From: Treponema phagedenis
Lineage (GTDB): Bacteria; Spirochaetota; Spirochaetia; Treponematales; Treponemataceae
Length of the DNA stretch: 64,000 bases
Assembly: GCF_008153345.1 (NCBI RefSeq)
Contig: NZ_CP042818.1
Span: forward strand, 1-64,000
Reading direction: 5' to 3'
The translations under genes and the position numbers were made by a program. Positions 9,335 through 17,742 of the stretch are shown here, in pieces; positions within the stretch are counted from its first letter, which is position 1; every line of letters begins with the position of its first letter. The notes below the pieces were generated by a model. It was not told the DNA's origin and searched no databases. It was given only the letters and a program-made list of their open reading frames with translations.

Positions 9335-11851
9335 ATGGAAGAAATTACAACCCCTGAGGGCGGAATCCTTATCCCTATTCCGATCGAAACTGAAGTAAAA
9401 AGAGCCTACATCGATTATTCAATGTCTGTTATCGTCAGCCGAGCATTGCCGGATGTGCGGGACGGTTTAAAGCCTGTTCATCGGCGTATTTTGTACTCAA
9501 TGGAAGAAAAAGGTTTACGATATTCGGGGCCGACAAGAAAGTGTGCAAAAATTGTCGGTGATGTGCTTGGAAGTTATCATCCGCACGGAGACGCCTCTGT
9601 GTATGATGCGCTTGTTCGATTGGGACAGGACTTTTCTCTTCGGTATCCGGTTATTCACCCTCAAGGAAATTTCGGTACTATCGGCGGAGACCCCGCAGCT
9701 GCTTATCGTTACACGGAAGCAAAAATGGCAAAAATTGCCGAATCAATGGTCGAGGATATAAAAAAAGAAACTGTTGATTTTATTTCAAACTTTGACGATT
9801 CTACAAAAGAGCCGACGGTTCTGCCCGCAAAATTTCCTTTTTTACTTGCAAACGGTTCAAGCGGTATTGCGGTCGGTATGGCAACAAATATGCCGCCGCA
9901 TAATTTACGCGAAATTGCTTCCGCTATCTCGGCATATATTGATAATCCGGAAATTACAATTGATGAGCTTTGCAAGCATATAAAAGGTCCCGATTTTCCC
10001 ACCGGCGGTACTATTTTCGGTAAAAAGGGAATCCGCCAAGCATATAAAACAGGGCGCGGAAAGATTCTTGTCCGCGGTCGATTTACCATTGAGGTTGATA
10101 AAAAAGGGAAAGAAACAATTATCTTTACCGAAGTTCCTTATCAGGTAAATACCACAAATCTTGTTACAAGAATAGGCGAGCTTGCGCGTAACAAGGTGAT
10201 TGACGGTATTGCAAATGTCAATGACGAGACATCGGATCGCACCGGTTTGCGTATTGTTATTGAATTAAAACGGGGTGCAATTACCAAAGTTGTGCTCAAT
10301 CAGCTTTTTGCAAAAACAGTCTTACAATCATCGTTTGGTGTTATAAATCTTGCGCTTGTAGAGGGGCGTCCTCAAACTCTTACCTTAAAAGATTTAGTGA
10401 GGTGTTTTGTAAATCATCGAATTGAGGTTGTTACCAGAAGAACCCGATTTGATTTGCGAAAAGCCGAAGAGCGTGCGCATATTTTGCGAGCGTTAATTGT
10501 AGCGATTGACAATATCGATGAAGTAATTGCGATTATTCGCTCTTCCGCCGATACACCGACTGCAAAACTGAACTTGATGAAGCGGTTTGGTTTTGATGAA
10601 GTTCAATCGCAAGCAATCGTAGACATGCAGTTGAAGCGCTTAACAAACTTGGAAATAAAGGATTTGCGTAAAGAATTGGAGGAATTAGAGATTCTTATTG
10701 CGCATCTTAAAGACTTGCTTGAGCATCCGGAAAAAATTCGTGCACTGGTAAAAGATGAAACAAATGAAATCGCTGATAAATTCGGCGATGAGCGCAGAAC
10801 CGATATTGTGGCCGATGAGGTTGAAGAGTTGAATATCGAAGACCTAATTCAAAAAGAAGAGATGGTGATTTTGATTTCAAACCTTGGCTATATTAAAAGA
10901 ATCCCCGTTTCAGCATACAAGAGTCAAAATAGAGGCGGAAAAGGTTCAAACTCCGCAAATCTTGCAGAAGATGATTTTATTGACCAAATATTTACCGCCT
11001 CAACTCATGATTATATTATGTTTATTACGAACGAGGGAAAGGCTTATTGGCTCAAAGTTCATGAAATCCCCGAAGCAAGCAGAACAAGCCGAGGATCGCA
11101 TATTAAATCGTTACTTTCCGTGTCGGGAGATGAAGAAATAACGGCGGTTGTTTCGTTAAAAGAATTTTCAGATTCTACATATTTATTGATGGCGACTGCT
11201 GCAGGTGTGGTAAAAAAAGTTACAACCGATAATTTTCAGAATGCAAAAACGCGCGGTATTATCGCTATTAAACTTGATGACGGCGATAAACTGGTCAGTG
11301 CCATATTGACAACCGGAAAAGATGAAATCATGCTTATTACGCGGCATGCACAAGCGCTGCGCATGACGGAAGAAGAAATCAGACCGCTTGGTAGAGCTTC
11401 GCGCGGAGTTGCGGGAATAAAACTTGCGCAAGGTGATGAATTGACCGGCGCACTTCGCGTTGCGGATAATCAAAAAATGTTGATAATGACTGAAAACGGT
11501 TACGGAAAACGTGTGGAATTCTCGGAATTTACTCCGCACGGAAGAGCAACCGGCGGACAAAGAATTTACACTCTGTCTGAAAAAACCGGAGAGGTTGTGG
11601 GACTTCTTACTGTTTTGGATGATGATGAGGTTGTCTGCATAACCGGACAGGGCAAAACTATTCGCGTCAACGTTGATTCCATCAGTATTATGGGAAGATC
11701 GGCGCAAGGTGTAAGAGTTCTTGACATTGAAAGCCCTGATATTCTGATTGGACTTGATGTTGTTGCAAGGGAAACAAACGAAGAAATTGGACAAACATCT
11801 TCGGAGAAAGCAATAAATACGGAACTCGATCTGGACGGAAGCGATTCCTAA
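9335..11851 (+). CDS. gyrA: DNA gyrase subunit A
   Basis: 838 residues. GyrA carries the breakage-reunion tyrosine of gyrase. The N-terminal domain has the conserved PDVRDGLKPVHRRIL and the catalytic tyrosine in YRYTEAKM (about 126). The C-terminal beta-pinwheel has a GyrA-box-like QNRGGKG near 530, which favours GyrA over ParC. In the quinolone-resistance region the motif is HPHGDASVYD: residue 87, equivalent to E. coli Ser83, is alanine, while D91 (E. coli Asp87) is retained. The acidic C-terminal tail is usual. gyrB is not in this window. Confidence 0.96.
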   Translation: MEEITTPEGGILIPIPIETEVKRAYIDYSMSVIVSRALPDVRDGLKPVHRRILYSMEEKGLRYSGPTRKCAKIVGDVLGSYHPHGDASVYDALVRLGQDFSLRYPVIHPQGNFGTIGGDPAAAYRYTEAKMAKIAESMVEDIKKETVDFISNFDDSTKEPTVLPAKFPFLLANGSSGIAVGMATNMPPHNLREIASAISAYIDNPEITIDELCKHIKGPDFPTGGTIFGKKGIRQAYKTGRGKILVRGRFTIEVDKKGKETIIFTEVPYQVNTTNLVTRIGELARNKVIDGIANVNDETSDRTGLRIVIELKRGAITKVVLNQLFAKTVLQSSFGVINLALVEGRPQTLTLKDLVRCFVNHRIEVVTRRTRFDLRKAEERAHILRALIVAIDNIDEVIAIIRSSADTPTAKLNLMKRFGFDEVQSQAIVDMQLKRLTNLEIKDLRKELEELEILIAHLKDLLEHPEKIRALVKDETNEIADKFGDERRTDIVADEVEELNIEDLIQKEEMVILISNLGYIKRIPVSAYKSQNRGGKGSNSANLAEDDFIDQIFTASTHDYIMFITNEGKAYWLKVHEIPEASRTSRGSHIKSLLSVSGDEEITAVVSLKEFSDSTYLLMATAAGVVKKVTTDNFQNAKTRGIIAIKLDDGDKLVSAILTTGKDEIMLITRHAQALRMTEEEIRPLGRASRGVAGIKLAQGDELTGALRVADNQKMLIMTENGYGKRVEFSEFTPHGRATGGQRIYTLSEKTGEVVGLLTVLDDDEVVCITGQGKTIRVNVDSISIMGRSAQGVRVLDIESPDILIGLDVVARETNEEIGQTSSEKAINTELDLDGSDS

Positions 11852-11871
11852 TCTTCTTTATGAGTCAAAAA

Positions 11872-11897
11872 AGCCGGCAATTGTGCCGGTTTTTTTA
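11872..11897 (+). terminator. Rho-independent terminator after gyrA
   Basis: GC-rich stem CCGGCA / TGCCGG at about 11873-11889 followed by seven T residues, 20 nt after the gyrA stop. Confidence 0.9.
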
Positions 11898-11995
11898 TTG
11901 ATACACGCCTAAGTTTTAAGAAAATACTTTTGCCTGTTCCTAAAGATAAGAAAAGTAATACTGTTAAATGATTTAATTCAAAAAAACACAGTCTA

Positions 11996-12019
11996 AAAAT
12001 GTTTCACGTGAAACATTTT
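11996..12019. other. parS site 1 (ParB-binding centromere)
   Basis: 12000-12015 is TGTTTCACGTGAAACA, an exact match to the conserved bacterial parS palindrome; symmetry extends to 24 bp. ParB binds parS near the origin for chromosome segregation and SMC loading. It sits in the gene-free 11852-13439 region. Confidence 0.92.
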
Positions 12020-12090
12020 GATGGAGTGTAACAGTTATTTAATTTGACAAGGCAATTATTTTTAATTCATCTTATACAAAATCCTAAAAA

Positions 12091-12240
12091 CTTTTATAAA
12101 AGAGACCGACACAACGCAACGGTGGGCAATTTACCATAGGAATGCAAAATCTGATTTTGACATTCGTGCCAAAACAACACCTGTGAGTTTTAAAAGCACT
12201 TGAAAAGAGTTGTGCTTTTAAAACATCGTTTCTGCATGGA
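12091..12240 (+). repeat. Dispersed intergenic repeat, copy C
   Basis: Opens TTTATAAAAGAGACCGACAC and contains CAACGGTGGGCAATTTACCA, then an internal inverted repeat GTTTTAAAAGCAC...GTGCTTTTAAAAC ending in CATCGTTT. A further degraded piece is visible at about 12395-12470. Confidence 0.65.
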
Positions 12241-12643
12241 AGCATCGCCATTCGTGGCTATTACTTCGGGAATGTTTAATTGGGTAAGCTTTATTATCGA
12301 TGTATTTTCTAATAGTAACTTAATCACGAAACGTTATAATAGGGTAGCGATCTTTTGATATCTCAATTAGTTTTTTCGTTCATTTAACACAAATTGTAAA
12401 AAAAATTTATAAAAGAGAGCCAACATAAAACAATGGAAACAACTTATTAGAGGAATACTAAATCAGAGAATAATTCTATTAGTATAACAGTAACTTAATT
12501 ACAAAGCATAATTAGTAATAGGAAAAGAAGGGGAGTTTTATTCTAAAAAGAAAAGTATTTAAAAACTGAAACTAATAGAGAGTAGATTCTCTTTTCGATT
12601 TCTTTTTTTTGGTGTTTTAATTTTTAAATAAATGGATTATTAT

Positions 12644-12652
12644 TGTGGATAA
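12644..12652 (-). other. DnaA box in the gyrA-ABC intergenic region
   Basis: Perfect TTATCCACA on the minus strand. Two more perfect boxes occur at 12833-12841 and 13033-13041 and a variant (TTTTCCACA) at about 13064. The cluster lies around parS site 2, which makes this long AT-rich gap a second candidate for the origin or a DnaA-titration region. Confidence 0.75.
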
Positions 12653-12681
12653 GTTGTGTTTAAATTTTTTCTGTTCAGAGA

Positions 12682-12723
12682 ATTTAGCAGATAATGTTTC
12701 ACGTGAAACATTATCTGCTAAAT
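12682..12723. other. parS site 2 inside a 42-bp perfect palindrome
   Basis: 12695-12710 is TGTTTCACGTGAAACA, identical to site 1. The symmetry continues without a mismatch to 12682-12723, with outer arms ATTTAGCAGATAA and its complement. An ORF that crosses it on the minus strand is judged spurious. Confidence 0.92.
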
Positions 12724-13089
12724 AAATAAAAAGATTTCTGCTTAAAAGGTTGAAATTATTGCGTATTTGAGGTGTATTTAATGATTTTTTAATCTTATAA
12801 AATAAATATAAAAAAGTATTGAATTTTTTAATTGTGGATAACTTGTTAATAAAATATTCTGAATTAACAATATTCTGCTGTAAAAAAGAAAAAGATGGCT
12901 GAAGTAGTAAAAATCTCTTTATTTTCACGGAATTATACCTAATTTTCATTGATAATTTTCGATGTTCTGTCTTCTTGTAAAGTTCTGTCTACCAGATATG
13001 TTTTTATAAAATTTTTATATTTCTGAATATCTTGTGGATAACTTGTTAAAATTTTATGAAAAGATGTGGAAAATATGTTTTTATTGAGG

Positions 13090-13332
13090 GTATCAATGAC
13101 CAGCGAATTGTATCTTACTCTTACGCGTGTGAACGCCCTGCCTGCATAATGGCAGGCGGTCTGCGGATTTGGTATTCCTATGGTAAATTATTCACCCTTG
13201 CGAAATTCCAAACGATGTTTTAAAGCATCAACATAAAACTGTAAAATTGAAGTTTAAAAACTCGTTGGCAAAGTTAAAGTAAATTTTCAAAACTTCGCCC
13301 TTGTGCCGTGTCGGGCTCATTTTTTATACAAT
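13090..13332 (-). repeat. Dispersed intergenic repeat, copy D
   Basis: Reverse-oriented long copy. Read on the minus strand it opens GAGCCCGACACGGCACAAGG and runs nearly identically to copy A for about 48 bases, then carries its own variable hairpin, the ACCATAGGAAT motif and an extra hairpin with CCTGCCATTATGGCAGG-like arms (about 13137-13157). It ends just before the ABC permease gene. Confidence 0.75.
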
Positions 13333-13439
13333 TGTTTACGGTTCGTATGATTAAAAAGTCTTGCTCTTGTTGTGTTTTTCTCTTGCTTTGTTGCGGCTCT
13401 ATCAGTAAAATGGTATTCTTATAGAAGAAGGAGTTTGCA

Positions 13440-14252
13440 ATGACGAAAAAATCTTTTCGGCAAGTTGCTGCCGGCATTCCGTGGTGGCTGGTGATTATAA
13501 GTTTTTTAGGGCTTTATTTTTTGGTTGCGGCATTAGTAAATGAATCGTATCGCAGTATATTTTTTGCCGTGGCAAGCGGACTTATCACAACACTTTTGGT
13601 TGCGATAGTTGCATACATCCTTTCAATATTTTTCGGCCTGCTTTTGGGGCTTGCCCGTGCCTCGCATATCCGCTGGCTGAAAGAGCTTGTCACCGTATAC
13701 ATTGAGCTGGTGCGCGGGCTGCCGATGCTTGTTATCCTCTATTATATTGCCTTTGTTGCAGTTCCCGCGATCTCCTCCGTTTTGAATGCGGTTTTCGCAC
13801 CGTTAATCAATGCGGAAATTATGGAGGGCTTTTCGCCTCGAAGTTTCAGCTTTGCGCTGCGGGCAATTATCGCTTTAGTACTCGGCTATTCCGCCTTCAT
13901 TGCGGAAATATTCCGTGCGGGGATCGAAAGCGTTGATAAAGGACAGGTGGAAGCCGCCTCCGCACTCGGGCTCACCAAAACTCAAACTATGATTCATATA
14001 ATTCTTCCGCAAGCAACCCGAAACATTCTTCCCGCGCTTGCAAACGAATTCATTGCCGTGATAAAAGATTCCTCGCTTGTATCCGTACTCGGTGTGCAGG
14101 ATATAACGCAAATCGGAAAAGTATACTCTTCCGCCACCTTCTTATTTTTTGAAACCTATAACGTAGTCGCCTTCTTCTATCTTTGTTTAACCATCAGTTT
14201 ATCAATTGCAGTGCGGCGGCTTGAACGCAAACTAAAAAAAGGAAAACGATAA
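13440..14252 (+). CDS. Amino-acid ABC transporter permease (HisM/GlnP family)
   Basis: 270 residues with about five to six membrane segments. The permease signature [22 protein letters not shown] (split: [12 protein letters not shown] at about 160, then the coupling loop) marks it as a polar amino acid uptake permease that contacts the ATPase. An AAGGAG ribosome-binding site precedes the ATG. Its stop overlaps the next gene's start (TAATG). No substrate-binding protein gene is adjacent, so the transporter must use a partner encoded elsewhere; substrate unknown. Confidence 0.92.
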   Translation: MTKKSFRQVAAGIPWWLVIISFLGLYFLVAALVNESYRSIFFAVASGLITTLLVAIVAYILSIFFGLLLGLARASHIRWLKELVTVYIELVRGLPMLVILYYIAFVAVPAISSVLNAVFAPLINAEIMEGFSPRSFSFALRAIIALVLGYSAFIAEIFRAGIESVDKGQVEAASALGLTKTQTMIHIILPQATRNILPALANEFIAVIKDSSLVSVLGVQDITQIGKVYSSATFLFFETYNVVAFFYLCLTISLSIAVRRLERKLKKGKR

Positions 14253-14998
14253 TGAGTGCGCTTATTTCAATTATAAACATTTGTAAAACCTTTTCAGCGG
14301 GAACCGACACCGAAGTACATGCGCTGAAAAATGTTTCTACCGAAATTCAGCAAGGTGAAGTAGTTTTAATTGTCGGCCCCTCGGGTTCAGGGAAAAGCAC
14401 TTTGCTGCGCTCCATCAACCTGCTGGAAAAAATCGACTCAGGAAACATTATTATAGACGGAAAGTCAATCACCGCCGATAAAATCGATATTCGCAGTATT
14501 CGGGAAGAGGTTGGCATGGTATTCCAAAACTTCAACCTTTTTGCGCATCTTTCGGTGCTTGAGAACATTATGCTTGCACCGCGTCTTGTAAAAAAAATGC
14601 ACAAGGACGAAGCCCGCTCCGAAGCAATGCGGTTTTTACAGCGAGTCGGGCTCGGCGAAAAAGCAAAAAACTATCCGGCGCAACTTTCCGGCGGGCAGCA
14701 ACAGCGAGTCGCAATCGCCCGCGCCTTAGCGATGAATCCAAAAATCCTTCTTTTTGACGAACCCACTTCCGCCCTCGACCCCGAAATGATAAAAGAAGTT
14801 TTGGACGTAATGAACGACCTTGCAAAAGAGGGCATGACCATGCTTGTTGTCTCTCACGAGATGGGCTTCGCCAAAGCGGCAGCCGACCGCATCATCTTTA
14901 TGGATCACGGCAGCATTGTCGAAGAAGGCCCGCCGCAGGTAATTTTCACCTCCCCAAAAGAAGAGCGCACTCGGAACTTTATTCAGCATATTCTATAG
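14252..14998 (+). CDS. Amino-acid ABC transporter ATP-binding protein (GlnQ/HisP family)
   Basis: 248 residues. Walker [12 protein letters not shown] near residue 43, ABC signature [15 protein letters not shown] near 145 and Walker [13 protein letters not shown] near 165 are intact. It powers the permease encoded immediately upstream, with which it overlaps by one base. The C-terminal [22 protein letters not shown] is typical of the GlnQ subfamily. The two genes use more G and C than the flanking AT-rich spacer but fit the host set. Confidence 0.94.
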   Translation: MSALISIINICKTFSAGTDTEVHALKNVSTEIQQGEVVLIVGPSGSGKSTLLRSINLLEKIDSGNIIIDGKSITADKIDIRSIREEVGMVFQNFNLFAHLSVLENIMLAPRLVKKMHKDEARSEAMRFLQRVGLGEKAKNYPAQLSGGQQQRVAIARALAMNPKILLFDEPTSALDPEMIKEVLDVMNDLAKEGMTMLVVSHEMGFAKAAADRIIFMDHGSIVEEGPPQVIFTSPKEERTRNFIQHIL

Positions 14999-15194
14999 CT
15001 CCCCTTCGCACGACGTACGCTAAAATATGAAAACTCTTCTCATGTACAGCGGATAATCAGCCGATAAGAAATTGGATAGAATTTTTGAATTTGTTTACTA
15101 TTGGGTAGATTGATTTTATAAAATGTGCAACTATTTTATGATCAATGTATTCTAGTATGATTTTTATTTTCATATTATACTTATATTTACAATT

Positions 15195-17339
15195 ATGAGC
15201 GATTTAACTTTTTTTGCAGGAATTCCTTTGCCGCATGGCGCAACTTTAAAAGAAGATGGAATTAATTTCAGCCTTTTTTCTCGGCACGGGTCTTCGGTTA
15301 TTTTAGAGCTTTTTGATTGCCCTGAAGCAGATACTCCGTATTATTCTTATACATTAGATCCCAAAGTTAATAAAACCGGAAATATTTGGCATGTGTTTGT
15401 GCGCGGTTTGGAAAAAAATGCTTTGTATTTATATAGGGTAAACGGTCCCTTTATTCCGAGTGAAGGATTGCGTTTTAATGTACATAATTATCTTTTAGAT
15501 CCCTATGCGCGGGCGCTTGCGAATTTTGATGCGTTTACCGCCGCTGAAAATGTTCAAACCACTCCTACGCATGTTGACGGAGACTTAAGTTTTTCAACCA
15601 AAATATCCGCAAAAAACTTCCCAAAATGTATTGCCACCGATATTTCAGAATTTGATTGGCAGGGAGACCGCCCGCTTAATTATCCTTTACGAGACTGTAT
15701 TATTTATGAGGCTCATGTAAAAGGCTTTTCCGTGCATCCGAATTCTCCTCAAGAATATAAAGGAACCTATAAAGGAATAATTGAATCTATTTCGTATCTA
15801 AAGCAGCTTGGTATTACCAGCTTGGAGCTTTTACCCATTCAGGAATTTAATGAAAACGAAAATACCCGTACTAATCCACGTACCGGCGAGCGTTTGCGTA
15901 ATTATTGGGGATACAGCACCATTGCGTTTTTTGCTCCGAAGGCAAACTATGCCTTTAATAAAATCGGCAGTGGTCCGGTAAATGAATTTAAAGAAATGGT
16001 GCGAGAGTTGCACAAGGCCGGAATTGAGGTAATCCTCGATATTGTTTTTAACCATACTGCCGAAGGGAATCAGTACGGTCCGACTCTTTCATTTAAAGGT
16101 TTGGATAATTTTATTTACTATATGCTTGAGGATAATCCGCGTTATTATCGGAATTATTCCGGTTGCGGAAATACTGTTAACTGCAATCATCCGGTTGTGC
16201 GCAGCTTCATTATTCATTGTCTGCGTTATTGGGTGGTCGAAATGCATGTGGACGGGTTTCGTTTTGATTTAGGTTCAATTTTAGGAAGGGATTCTAAGGG
16301 GAGCCTATTGGAAAATCCGCCGATGATTGAGCGAATTGCGGAAGATCCAATCTTATATCATACTAAAATAATTGCGGAAGCATGGGATGCGGGCGGCGCT
16401 TATCAGGTTGGTACTTTCCCTGGCTCTCGATGGGCAGAATGGAATGATAAATTCCGATCCGAAGTGCGGCTTTTTTGGCGAGGAGATACGCCGAATGCCC
16501 ACCGACTTGCTACAAGAGTTACCGGCTCATCGGATCTTTATCTTGACGACGGAAGAAAGCCTTTTCATTCGGTAAATTACGTTACCTGCCATGACGGTTT
16601 TACTCTTTATGATCTTGTCAGCTATAATCGAAAACACAATGACGAAAACGGAGAAGAAAATAAAGATGGCAGTGATGATAACTGCAGTTACAACAACGGT
16701 TTTGAGGGACCGACGGAAAATAAAGCGATAGAGAGCATCAGAAGAAAAAAAGCAAAAAACCTCATGAGCACTCTTTTACTCTCACTTGGAACTCCGATGT
16801 TTTTAATGGGAGATGAGGTGCTGCGATCTCAAAACGGCAATAATAATGCGTATTGTCAAGACAACGAAATATCGTGGTTTGATTGGGATCTGGTAAGAGA
16901 AAATGAGGGAATGTTGCTTTTTATGCAAAAGCTTATTCATTTGAGAAAAATGCATCCGATCTTTAGGCGTGCGGAATTCCTAACCGGGAAGGGTGATGAA
17001 AATCGCAAAGGTCCTGATATTTCCTGGTATAATGCAAAAGGTTTTCCGCCGAATTGGGAAATCCCTTCGCAATTCCTTGCGTATTATTTAGACGGTACCA
17101 AAGCGCGTACAAGAGCCGAATATGACGACAATGATTTTTATCTTATGCTTAACGCTTCCTCATTTGATGTAACCGCTGTACTGCCGGTACCGCTGCGTGG
17201 ACGAAGTTGGCATCGCTTAATCGATACTTCTTACCCTGACGGAGAAGAGTTTTTATCGGAAAAGGAAGACGCTTTAATTGCCAATCAACGGCGATATGTA
17301 GTGCTTGCACAGACAATTGTTGTTCTTATCGCAAAATAA
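15195..17339 (+). CDS. glgX: Glycogen debranching enzyme, GlgX-type (GH13 isoamylase family)
   Basis: 714 residues. It would hydrolyse alpha-1,6 branches of glycogen. An N-terminal CBM48-like domain (about 1-150) is followed by a GH13 barrel: DIVFNHTAEG near 285, nucleophile Asp in GFRFDLGS near 356, general acid Glu in IIAEAWD near 394 and the transition-state region VNYVTCHDGFTL near 458. The length matches GlgX. A TATACT box at 15176-15181 lies only 13 nt before the ATG and no Shine-Dalgarno is seen. No other glycogen gene is adjacent. Confidence 0.92.
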   Translation: MSDLTFFAGIPLPHGATLKEDGINFSLFSRHGSSVILELFDCPEADTPYYSYTLDPKVNKTGNIWHVFVRGLEKNALYLYRVNGPFIPSEGLRFNVHNYLLDPYARALANFDAFTAAENVQTTPTHVDGDLSFSTKISAKNFPKCIATDISEFDWQGDRPLNYPLRDCIIYEAHVKGFSVHPNSPQEYKGTYKGIIESISYLKQLGITSLELLPIQEFNENENTRTNPRTGERLRNYWGYSTIAFFAPKANYAFNKIGSGPVNEFKEMVRELHKAGIEVILDIVFNHTAEGNQYGPTLSFKGLDNFIYYMLEDNPRYYRNYSGCGNTVNCNHPVVRSFIIHCLRYWVVEMHVDGFRFDLGSILGRDSKGSLLENPPMIERIAEDPILYHTKIIAEAWDAGGAYQVGTFPGSRWAEWNDKFRSEVRLFWRGDTPNAHRLATRVTGSSDLYLDDGRKPFHSVNYVTCHDGFTLYDLVSYNRKHNDENGEENKDGSDDNCSYNNGFEGPTENKAIESIRRKKAKNLMSTLLLSLGTPMFLMGDEVLRSQNGNNNAYCQDNEISWFDWDLVRENEGMLLFMQKLIHLRKMHPIFRRAEFLTGKGDENRKGPDISWYNAKGFPPNWEIPSQFLAYYLDGTKARTRAEYDDNDFYLMLNASSFDVTAVLPVPLRGRSWHRLIDTSYPDGEEFLSEKEDALIANQRRYVVLAQTIVVLIAK

Positions 17340-17360
17340 AATTTTGTGTAAACATAATTT

Positions 17361-17530
17361 TATCAATGACAGCGGATTCAGAATTCCTATGGTAAATTAC
17401 TCACCGTTGCTCAATTTCGAACGATGTTTTGCCTCACACTCCGGCGTAAGCAGGCAAAACTCATAGGCGAACCAAAGGCGGAAATTCCAAAAGTTCGCCC
17501 TTGCGCCGTGTCGGACTCTTTTTTATAAAA
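17361..17530 (-). repeat. Dispersed intergenic repeat, copy E
   Basis: Reverse-oriented long copy. On the minus strand it reads GAGTCCGACACGGCGCAAGG, then GGCGAAC and GTTCGCC arms, a hairpin GTTTTGCCTG...AGGCAAAAC, CATCGTT and CGGTGAGTAATTTACCATAG. It fills most of the glgX-activator gap (17340-17742); the remainder holds the next promoter. Confidence 0.75.
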
Positions 17531-17706
17531 ATTTTTTTAGGGTTTGCATAAAATATAATTCACTGCTGATGCTTTTAAACATTGTTTGATGCCGGTGCGA
17601 TTTATCGTAGGATGCTTGTGGCATAGGTTTTGCGGTTTTTCGTGCAGCCCATATACTGAGAGTTAGATTCCCGTTTTTGTGCATATGTAAACGAAGGCAC
17701 ACTTGC

Positions 17707-17734
17707 TTGCATTCTTTCCGGTTTTGTGTAATAC
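17707..17734 (+). promoter_or_regulatory. Promoter of the dehydratase activator gene
   Basis: TTGCAT at 17707-17712 and TAATAC at 17729-17734 with a 16-bp spacer. The ATG follows 8 nt after the -10 box, so the mRNA is predicted to be leaderless. Confidence 0.5.
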
Positions 17735-17742
17735 TCTGAATT

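Noticed and set aside
11183-11794. 203-codon minus-strand ORF inside gyrA
   Set aside because: Antisense shadow of the GyrA C-terminal domain; no ribosome-binding site or family features.
12617-12949. 110-codon minus-strand ORF across parS site 2
   Set aside because: AT-rich composition, no family character, encodes the parS palindrome and DnaA boxes as NVSRETL-like peptides; chance ORF.
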